A DNA stretch of 47,697 nucleotides. Source: Bacillota bacterium (GTDB lineage Bacteria; Bacillota; Clostridia; DSM-8532). Shown here piece by piece: positions 42,054-47,697 of the stretch (position 1 is the stretch's first letter; each line of letters opens with the position of its first letter). The translations under genes and the position numbers were made by a program. The stretch is taken from contig JAEZLR010000009.1 of the NCBI GenBank assembly GCA_023415205.1, positions 1 through 47,697 on the forward strand. The letters are read 5' to 3'. Under the pieces are notes generated by a model. That model was given only the letters and a program-made list of their open reading frames with translations. It had not been told where the DNA came from and ran no database searches.

Positions 42054-42520
42054 CTGACAAACTATGGATATAAAACTTCCTATTTAATATATGTGATTAG
42101 GGAGGAGAGGTTTACAAGGGATTTACTCGGTGGGAGGGAACTGATGATGCGAAAAAGAAAAATTATCAACACGAGGGATTGTAATGTTAAGGTTAAATAA
42201 TTCACAATATGAAATGCTTTCAGTATTCATTATAGATATTTTTCTGATAGTTTTCAATTCGCAAAATAAAACAAATACTCAACTCTTTATTGGTTGAAAT
42301 GGCGAACTTTCATCTCATAGACCCATTGGAATTGCCCAAGGGCCAAAATTTATGTATACTTAATACATAAATAGTACATGGAGTAGCTTTCAATGTACTT
42401 AATTAACAAATAATGTGAGTTTCCGTATATTCTTTTTGTATGCTATCATGTTTAGCAGCCTAGTGTATGACATTTATTGAAACGATCATCAGTTCTGTAT
42501 GTAGATGGAGTTGATAACAT
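42054..42520. other. divergent regulatory region between asnB and rnfC
   Basis: No gene is seen here. The asnB promoter must lie at its left part; TATATT at 42086-42091 (minus strand) is a possible -10 but its -35 is poor. Toward rnfC there is a TATCAT at 42444-42449 without a clear -35, a GCCCAAGGGC palindrome near 42336-42345, a Rex-like site at 42191-42208 and several AT-rich inverted repeats. Confidence 0.5.
42191..42208 (+). promoter_or_regulatory. candidate Rex operator upstream of rnfC
   Basis: GGTTAAATAATTCACAAT shares the core TTAAATAATT and the right-hand CACAA with the strong Rex-type sites before adhE, but has changes in both outer half-sites. It lies about 310 bases before rnfC. 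Weak on its own. Confidence 0.3.
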
Positions 42521-43831
42521 TTGAAAGTGAACAGGATCAAGGGCGGAGTGCATCCGTCACATCACAAGACTACTGAGAATGCAGCTACAGTTGTTATGGG
42601 AGTTCCCTCTAAAGTCATTATTCCCATGGTGCAGCATCTCGGAGCACCTTGTCAGCCTTTGGTGAAAAAAGGAGACATGGTAAAGGTAGGCCAGATACTG
42701 GGAGATACCGATGCCTTTGTTTCAGCACCCATCCATTCCAGTGTTTCCGGGACGGTAAGTGCTGTTGAGAGCCGAATTATCTCAGGAAGCAAGCCCATCG
42801 TCTGTGTGGAAATCAAACCCGACGGTCTACAGGAAACGGATGCAGGCATCCGGCCACCTGTTGTCAAAAGCAGGGAGGATTTTTTAAAGGCTGTGCGCGC
42901 CTCAGGTATGACAGGGCTAGGGGGTGCAGGCTTCCCCACCCATGTGAAGCTGAATCCTCCCAAGGAGGCTAAGGTGGACACCCTGATAATCAATGCAGCG
43001 GAATGTGAGCCTTATATTACCTCGGACTACAGGGAATGCCTTGAGAACACCGCAGGTGTTATTGAGGGGATTGAACAGGTGCTTAAATGGACTGGGATTC
43101 CCAGAGCCTTCATTGGTATTGAGGACAATAAGCCAGAGGCAATTGAAAAGTTAAAAGAAGCCGTAAAAGCCAAGTCACCGCTATCAGTGGTCAGCCTCCC
43201 CGCCAGATATCCCCAGGGTGCTGAAAAAATGCTGATATTTGCCTTGACGGGCCGTCAGGTTCCTCCAGGTAAGCTTCCTGCCGATGCAGGATGCATTGTA
43301 ATGAATGTTGCCAGCGTGGCCTTTATTGCGGCTTATTTAAAGACAGGTATGCCCTTGATTAAGAAGCGCATTACCGTAGATGGCTCGGCGGTCAAGAATC
43401 CACAGAATGTGGAGGCGCTCATTGGCACACCTGTGGGAGAGGTGTTCGACTTTTGCGGAGGCGTTGAAAGTGAGCCCAGCAAAGTGATTATGGGTGGCCC
43501 CATGATGGGAGTTGCCCTGTACTCCATGGATTTGCCCGTGCTTAAAAACACCAATGCGCTTCTTGCTTTAAGCGAGCAGGAAGGCAGAATTCCTCAAGAA
43601 GGCCCGTGTATTCGTTGCGGCCGATGTGTGAGGGCCTGCCCGATGAATTTGCTGCCTTTAGACATCGATCGTCTGGCAAAGGCCAACAGCTTTGAGGAAC
43701 TTAACAAATATCATGTTCAGGATTGTATAGAGTGTGGTTCATGTGTTTATGCCTGTCCGGCCAAGCGCCTGATCGTGCAGTCGGTCCGTCTGGGAAAGGA
43801 TGCCTTAAGAAGGGCCTCTGTGAAAAAGTAG
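42521..43831 (+). CDS. rnfC: Rnf complex subunit RnfC
   Basis: A 436-residue peripheral subunit of the ferredoxin:NAD oxidoreductase (Rnf), which couples electron flow to Na+ or H+ export. It carries the NADH/FMN region (GLGGAGFPTHVKLNPPK) and two 4Fe-4S motifs near residues 365 and 405 (CIRCGRCVRACP and CIECGSCVYACP). A TTG start is used, with GGAG about ten bases upstream. It is the first gene of the operon, as usual in Clostridia. Confidence 0.95.
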   Translation: MKVNRIKGGVHPSHHKTTENAATVVMGVPSKVIIPMVQHLGAPCQPLVKKGDMVKVGQILGDTDAFVSAPIHSSVSGTVSAVESRIISGSKPIVCVEIKPDGLQETDAGIRPPVVKSREDFLKAVRASGMTGLGGAGFPTHVKLNPPKEAKVDTLIINAAECEPYITSDYRECLENTAGVIEGIEQVLKWTGIPRAFIGIEDNKPEAIEKLKEAVKAKSPLSVVSLPARYPQGAEKMLIFALTGRQVPPGKLPADAGCIVMNVASVAFIAAYLKTGMPLIKKRITVDGSAVKNPQNVEALIGTPVGEVFDFCGGVESEPSKVIMGGPMMGVALYSMDLPVLKNTNALLALSEQEGRIPQEGPCIRCGRCVRACPMNLLPLDIDRLAKANSFEELNKYHVQDCIECGSCVYACPAKRLIVQSVRLGKDALRRASVKK

Positions 43832-43869
43832 CTTTAAACATGTGAAAACATTAGAAGGGGGAATAGATT

Positions 43870-44829
43870 TTGGAAAAGAGGTTAGCGGTGAGCTCTTCTC
43901 CTCATATCAGGAGTGAGATCACCACTCGCAAGCTCATGCTGGATGTTCTCATCGCACTTATACCAGCAACAGTTGCCGGGATATACTATTTTGGCACAAG
44001 AGCAGCCTTGCTTATTGCTATAACAACACTGTCCTGTGTGGGATGGGAGTACCTTACCCGAAAAGCTCTGAAGCGCAGCAACACCATCGGTGATTTTAGT
44101 GCTGCGGTAACAGGCCTTATATTGGCTCTGAACCTTCCTCCCCAGCTTCCTTTTTGGATGGCCGTTGTGGGCTCGTTTTTCGCCATTGTGGTGATCAAAC
44201 AGCTTTTTGGCGGGCTCGGCCAGAATTTTGTAAACCCTGCATTGGCAGCCAGGGCCATATTATTGGTGGCGTATGGCACAAAGATGACCTTCTGGTCAGC
44301 GCCGTTAGATAAGGCGGCCCATGTAGCCGATGCTGTTTCTTATGCCACTCCCCTTGGCATCCTGAAAGAGGGGGGAACCCTTCCCTTGCTTTCGGAGATG
44401 TTTATGGGTAATATTGGAGGCTCACTGGGAGAAACCTCTGCATTGGCGCTCCTCATTGGTGGGATTTATCTTCTGGTGAGAGGCGTTATATCCTGGCATA
44501 TCCCTGTGCTCTTTACAGGTACCGTGGCTTTAATGGCCTGGGTGCTGGGGCCCAATGGCATGCTTTCGGGAGATCCGATTTTCCATGTTCTGGCTGGCGG
44601 CCTTCTTTTGGGAGCCTTTTTCATGGCCACCGATTATACAACCAGTCCCATGACGAAAAAGGGCATGGTAATTTATGCTGTAGGCTGTGGTGTGCTGACC
44701 ATGCTCTTCCGACTCTACACCAACATGCCCGAAGGGGTTTCCTTCGCCATACTGCTTATGAATGTGTCTGTTCCCCTTATTGACCGGTATACTGCCCCCA
44801 AAAGATTTGGAGGTGGTGCACGTGTTTAA
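43870..44829 (+). CDS. rnfD: Rnf complex subunit RnfD
   Basis: A 319-residue polytopic membrane subunit carrying covalent FMN. The region FMATDYTTSPMTKKG near residue 255 corresponds to the flavinylated-threonine segment of RnfD/NqrB, and FGGLGQNFVNPALAAR is also characteristic. It begins at TTG after AAGGGGG, 38 bases after rnfC, and overlaps rnfG. Confidence 0.94.
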   Translation: MEKRLAVSSSPHIRSEITTRKLMLDVLIALIPATVAGIYYFGTRAALLIAITTLSCVGWEYLTRKALKRSNTIGDFSAAVTGLILALNLPPQLPFWMAVVGSFFAIVVIKQLFGGLGQNFVNPALAARAILLVAYGTKMTFWSAPLDKAAHVADAVSYATPLGILKEGGTLPLLSEMFMGNIGGSLGETSALALLIGGIYLLVRGVISWHIPVLFTGTVALMAWVLGPNGMLSGDPIFHVLAGGLLLGAFFMATDYTTSPMTKKGMVIYAVGCGVLTMLFRLYTNMPEGVSFAILLMNVSVPLIDRYTAPKRFGGGARV

Positions 44830-45412
44830 GGAAATTATTAAGCCGTCCCTTATTCTTTTACTGGTTTGTGCCATTATTACAGGCGCTCTGGCCTATGTTA
44901 ATGGTGTCACAGAGCCCATCATCGAGGAAAACGACAGAATCACCGAGCAAGAAAGCCTGGCGAAGGCTCTCCCTGGTAGTGACAGCTTTATGGAGCCTCA
45001 GGAGGCTGAAACGCTTAAAAGTCAGGGCTATAAGGTAAGTGATAGAATTGTAAAGCTCTATGAAGCCAAAAGGGAAGAAAAAACTCACGGATATGTGGTT
45101 GAAGTATCTTCTAAGGGCTATGGCGGAGCCATCAAGATTTTTGTCGGTGTTGACACACAATACAATATAACGGGTGTTATGCTTACCAGCCATAATGAGA
45201 CTCCCGGCTTAGGCTCAAAAGCTGCCGACATGACCTTTACCCAGCAATACCTGGGTGAAATTCCCGAGAAAGCCTTCTCGGTTGTCAAGGGTGTTGCAGA
45301 TGAAGACAATGAAATAGAGGCCGTCAGCGGAGCCACCATATCTTCCAAGGCTGTTACTCAGGGAGTGGCTGACGCTGTTACACTGATACGTTCACTATTA
45401 GGGGGTGTTTAA
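44822..45412 (+). CDS. rnfG: Rnf complex subunit RnfG
   Basis: A 196-residue subunit with one N-terminal membrane anchor (about 8-26) and an extracytoplasmic FMN-binding domain. The covalent FMN site is the Thr in VSGATISSKAV. The frame is open from 44762 inside rnfD, but the GTG at 44822 after GGAGGTGG gives the typical N-terminus and an eight-base overlap with the rnfD stop. Confidence 0.94.
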   Translation: MFKEIIKPSLILLLVCAIITGALAYVNGVTEPIIEENDRITEQESLAKALPGSDSFMEPQEAETLKSQGYKVSDRIVKLYEAKREEKTHGYVVEVSSKGYGGAIKIFVGVDTQYNITGVMLTSHNETPGLGSKAADMTFTQQYLGEIPEKAFSVVKGVADEDNEIEAVSGATISSKAVTQGVADAVTLIRSLLGGV

Positions 45413-45413
45413 G

Positions 45414-46100
45414 ATGGCAGAGAAAAAATCCTTAGGTTCGGTGTTTTTTAACGGTATTCTCAGCGAGAACCCCACATTTCGCCTCCTTTTAGGGATGTGT
45501 CCGTCTCTTGCTGTCACTACCATGGCCAAAAATGGTCTGGGTATGGGGGCTGCGGCAACCTTTGTGCTTGTTGGCTCCAATCTGGTTATATCCCTCATCC
45601 GTAAGATTGTGCCCGACAAGGTACGTATTCCAGTGTTTATCACTGTTATTGCGGGCTTTACAACCATTGTCCAGTTGCTTCTGGCCGCATTTTTACCCGA
45701 GCTTAACAAACAATTGGGTATCTATATTCCGTTGATTGTTGTTAACTGCATCATTTTTGCGCGGGCCGAGATGTTTGCCCAAAAGAATGGCCCTCTCCTA
45801 TCCATTATGGATGGGTTGGGCATGGGGGCAGGCTTTACCATAGCCATAACGGTCATTGGCTCCATACGGGAGCTCCTTGGTGCGGGAACCTGGATGGGTA
45901 TTCCCGTGACGGTTGACTTGTTCGATCCTGCGACGCTGTTCATCCTTCCTCCCGGAGGATTTATGGTCCTGGGCTTCTTAATCGCCCTGATTAACAAGAT
46001 AACGAATAAGAAAAAGGTTCAATCAGCAGCCCAGGACAGTTCGGGCTGTGCTGCCGGATGTCCCGGATGCAGCAAGGCCATGCATGGAGGTGAGGCATAA
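45414..46100 (+). CDS. rnfE: Rnf complex subunit RnfE with Cys-rich tail
   Basis: A 228-residue polytopic subunit of the RnfA/RnfE-NqrD/NqrE family (NPTFRLLLGMCPSLAVTT near the start, GMGAGFTIAITVIGSIRELL in the middle). The C-terminal 20 residues contain CAAGCPGC, three cysteines spaced C-x3-C-x2-C, which look able to bind metal and are not part of the core fold. ATG 45414 follows GGGGGTG and the rnfG stop directly. Its own stop overlaps the rnfA start by one base. Confidence 0.94.
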   Translation: MAEKKSLGSVFFNGILSENPTFRLLLGMCPSLAVTTMAKNGLGMGAAATFVLVGSNLVISLIRKIVPDKVRIPVFITVIAGFTTIVQLLLAAFLPELNKQLGIYIPLIVVNCIIFARAEMFAQKNGPLLSIMDGLGMGAGFTIAITVIGSIRELLGAGTWMGIPVTVDLFDPATLFILPPGGFMVLGFLIALINKITNKKKVQSAAQDSSGCAAGCPGCSKAMHGGEA

Positions 46101-46681
46101 TGAAGGAGCTTTTTGCCATTCTCATTGGCGCTATGTTTGTTGAAAACTTTGTTCTCTCAAAATTCCTAGGGATCTGCCCTTTTCTTGGGGTATCCAAAAA
46201 GACTTCCACGGCCGTGGGCATGAGTGGAGCGGTAGTGTTCGTTCTGGTGCTCTCACAGGCTGTAACCTGGCTTATTAATGAATATCTGTTAAAGCCCTAT
46301 AGCCTGGAATACCTTCAGACCATAGCCTTTATTCTGACCATTGCCGCTCTGGTGCAATTTGTAGAAACAGTCCTGAAGAAGTTGATGCCGTCCCTTTACA
46401 AGGCCCTGGGTGTCTATCTTCCTCTTATAACCACCAATTGCGCCGTTTTGGGTTCGGCACTTATCTTTGTTGAGCGCGACTACACTCTTGTGGAATCTGT
46501 TGTTTTTGGTTTTGCGGCTGGCTTAGGCTTCACAATGGCCCTCATCCTCTTTTCCGGTGTCAGAGAGCGCCTTGAAAATGCGGATATTCCAGAATCCTTC
46601 AAAGGGATGCCTATTACATTGATTGCGGCCTCTCTCGTATCCGTGGCCTTTATCGGCTTTGCGGGCTTGGTTATGCCGTAG
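46100..46681 (+). CDS. rnfA: Rnf complex subunit RnfA
   Basis: A 193-residue membrane subunit with about six hydrophobic segments, paralogous to RnfE. Family segments are VENFVLSKFLGICPFLGVSK at the start, LITTNCAVLGSALIFVE in the middle and GFAAGLGFTMALILFSGVRE. Together RnfA and RnfE are thought to hold an Fe-S cluster in the membrane through their conserved cysteines (GICPF and TNCAV here). Confidence 0.95.
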   Translation: MKELFAILIGAMFVENFVLSKFLGICPFLGVSKKTSTAVGMSGAVVFVLVLSQAVTWLINEYLLKPYSLEYLQTIAFILTIAALVQFVETVLKKLMPSLYKALGVYLPLITTNCAVLGSALIFVERDYTLVESVVFGFAAGLGFTMALILFSGVRERLENADIPESFKGMPITLIAASLVSVAFIGFAGLVMP

Positions 46682-46695
46682 GAAAGGGGAAAGCT

Positions 46696-47499
46696 ATGGA
46701 TATATTAATTCCTGTTTCAATCATATCAGGACTGGGCCTTGCCTTTGGACTGGGTCTTTCCTATGCCTCCAAGGTTTTCGAGGTAAAAGTGGATGAAAGA
46801 ATCGGTGCGGTCAGAGAAATGCTTCCCGGTGCCAACTGCGGAGCCTGTGGTTATTCAGGTTGCGATGGTTTGGCTGAAGCTATTGTCAATGAGGGTGTCC
46901 ATGCCTCCAAATGCCCGGTGGGAGGAATAGCCGTTGTAAATGCCATTTCCGATTATCTGGGTGTGGACGAAGGCTCCATTGATGTAAAGGTTGCCCGGGT
47001 GCTTTGCCAGGGAACCTGCCAGAATGTGGAGTTGAAATATAATTATGACGGTATGGAAAGCTGCCACTCTGCCAATGCCCTTTCAGGCGGTATGAACGCC
47101 TGCTCCTACAGTTGTCTGGGGCTGGGAAGCTGTAAAAAGGTATGTCCCTTTGATGCGATTGTTGTGGAGGAGGGGGTAGCCACCGTTCTAGCCGACCGTT
47201 GCACGGGCTGTGGTAATTGTGTGGCTGAATGTCCTAAGGGGATCATTCACCTTGTTCCCGTCATGTCGGGCTTTACGGTGGTGTGCTCCAATCATGACAA
47301 GGGTGTTATCTCCAGAAAGAATTGTAAGGTGGGTTGTATTGCCTGCCAAAAATGCACCAAGGCGTGCCCGAGCTCTGCCATCACCGTATCGGACAATTTG
47401 GCGGTTATTGACCCCACCAAATGCACCAACTGCGGAGAATGTGAAAAAGTCTGTCCTCAGAAGTGTATAACCAATAGCATTCAAAAACGGTTCGCTTAA
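46696..47499 (+). CDS. rnfB: Rnf complex subunit RnfB
   Basis: A 267-residue ferredoxin-like entry subunit with one N-terminal membrane segment, then the 4Fe-4S domain GANCGACGYSGCDG ending in KCPVGG, and several further Cys clusters (CKKVCPFD, CTGCGNCVAECPKG, CIACQKCTKACP, CTNCGECEKVCPQ). It takes electrons from reduced ferredoxin. It is the last gene of the operon and follows rnfA by 14 bases behind GGAAAGGGG. Confidence 0.96.
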   Translation: MDILIPVSIISGLGLAFGLGLSYASKVFEVKVDERIGAVREMLPGANCGACGYSGCDGLAEAIVNEGVHASKCPVGGIAVVNAISDYLGVDEGSIDVKVARVLCQGTCQNVELKYNYDGMESCHSANALSGGMNACSYSCLGLGSCKKVCPFDAIVVEEGVATVLADRCTGCGNCVAECPKGIIHLVPVMSGFTVVCSNHDKGVISRKNCKVGCIACQKCTKACPSSAITVSDNLAVIDPTKCTNCGECEKVCPQKCITNSIQKRFA

Positions 47500-47570
47500 A
47501 ACAACGAATCCTATTCAGCCTCATAACTCCATCAGGGAGAGGGGTTGTCTTAACATAAAGCCATGAAGTT

Positions 47571-47622
47571 AAAGGGGCTGTCTCAAATCGGAATAAAATC
47601 TGAGTTGAGACGGCTCCTTTTT
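47571..47622 (+). terminator. Rho-independent terminator of the rnf operon
   Basis: AAAGGGGCTGTCTCAA (47571-47586) pairs over 16 bases, with G-U pairs, with TTGAGACGGCTCCTTT (from 47605), and further T follow. It could also work on the opposite strand, since the 5' arm begins with AAA. Confidence 0.88.
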
Positions 47623-47697
47623 CATAGGCTCGAGGAAATACCATGCGTAACGTTAACTGATTCCACCGAACTGTTATTTTAAAATGTGCAAAGTTTT

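Noticed and set aside
1..47697. CRISPR arrays, tRNA or rRNA genes, insertion sequences, integrases
   Set aside because: I looked on both strands and saw no regularly spaced repeats, no cloverleaf or rRNA segments, and no transposase or integrase genes; absence by eye is not proof.

Overview
The window is a stretch of chromosome from a low-to-mid GC anaerobic Firmicute, most likely a member of the Clostridia. The evidence is a complete six-gene Rnf operon (rnfCDGEAB), a type III glutamine synthetase beside a type I enzyme, a bifunctional AdhE preceded by Rex-type operators, an archaeal-type AspRS encoded directly after gatCAB, DapL-type lysine/mDAP synthesis, and ECF sigma/anti-sigma pairs of Gram-positive type. 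I saw no rRNA, tRNA, CRISPR array, transposase or intact prophage.

Layout. 1-9300 is mostly housekeeping on the + strand: a possible upstream gene tail, lepB, a CPBP membrane protease, an RlmI-like methyltransferase, rsfS-leuS, a small membrane protein, mrnC-rlmB (RlmB with a long disordered basic extension) and a Prx6-type peroxiredoxin. 9254-11172 is an accessory block: a 99-bp direct repeat carrying a terminator flanks about 1.7 kb of AT-rich DNA with a beta-propeller-like lipoprotein gene and coding remnants. 11.2-16.7 kb holds two ECF sigma/putative anti-sigma pairs on either side of an ABC-F gene. 16.8-17.5 kb is a small autoregulated-looking XRE regulator/membrane protein pair. 17.6-21.8 kb is Rex-type operators, adhE, an APH-fold kinase and a GNAT acetyltransferase. 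22-26.7 kb is gatCAB-aspS, the indirect tRNA amidation route. 26.7-29.1 kb is the type III glutamine synthetase with an elaborate leader. 29.2-41.9 kb lies on the - strand: asnB, then glnA-(ANTAR regulator)-gltB-gltD-dapF-dapL, then a small membrane protein. 42.5-47.5 kb is rnfCDGEAB, closed by a strong terminator.

The most interesting feature is a shared RNA element in the leaders of gatC, the type III glutamine synthetase (twice, each behind its own promoter), glnA and asnB. Each leader has a small hairpin with a six-base loop of consensus AAnGGC closed by a C-G pair. In each, the loop and 3' side also form the 5' arm of a second, terminator-like hairpin, so the two folds exclude each other. 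Every controlled gene makes or spends glutamine. The regulator encoded between glnA and gltB carries a C-terminal ANTAR domain, a family known to bind hexaloop hairpins with A at position 1 and G at position 4 and to prevent termination. Its receiver domain has lost the phospho-acceptor Asp and partner residues. I infer a glutamine/nitrogen regulon run by ANTAR antitermination that has one recognisable hexaloop hairpin per leader instead of the usual two, and that includes tRNA-dependent asparagine/glutamine formation.

Many starts were moved from the longest possible ORF to the codon that best fits a ribosome binding site; these choices are stated in each entry. All family assignments are from reading the sequence, not from database searches.
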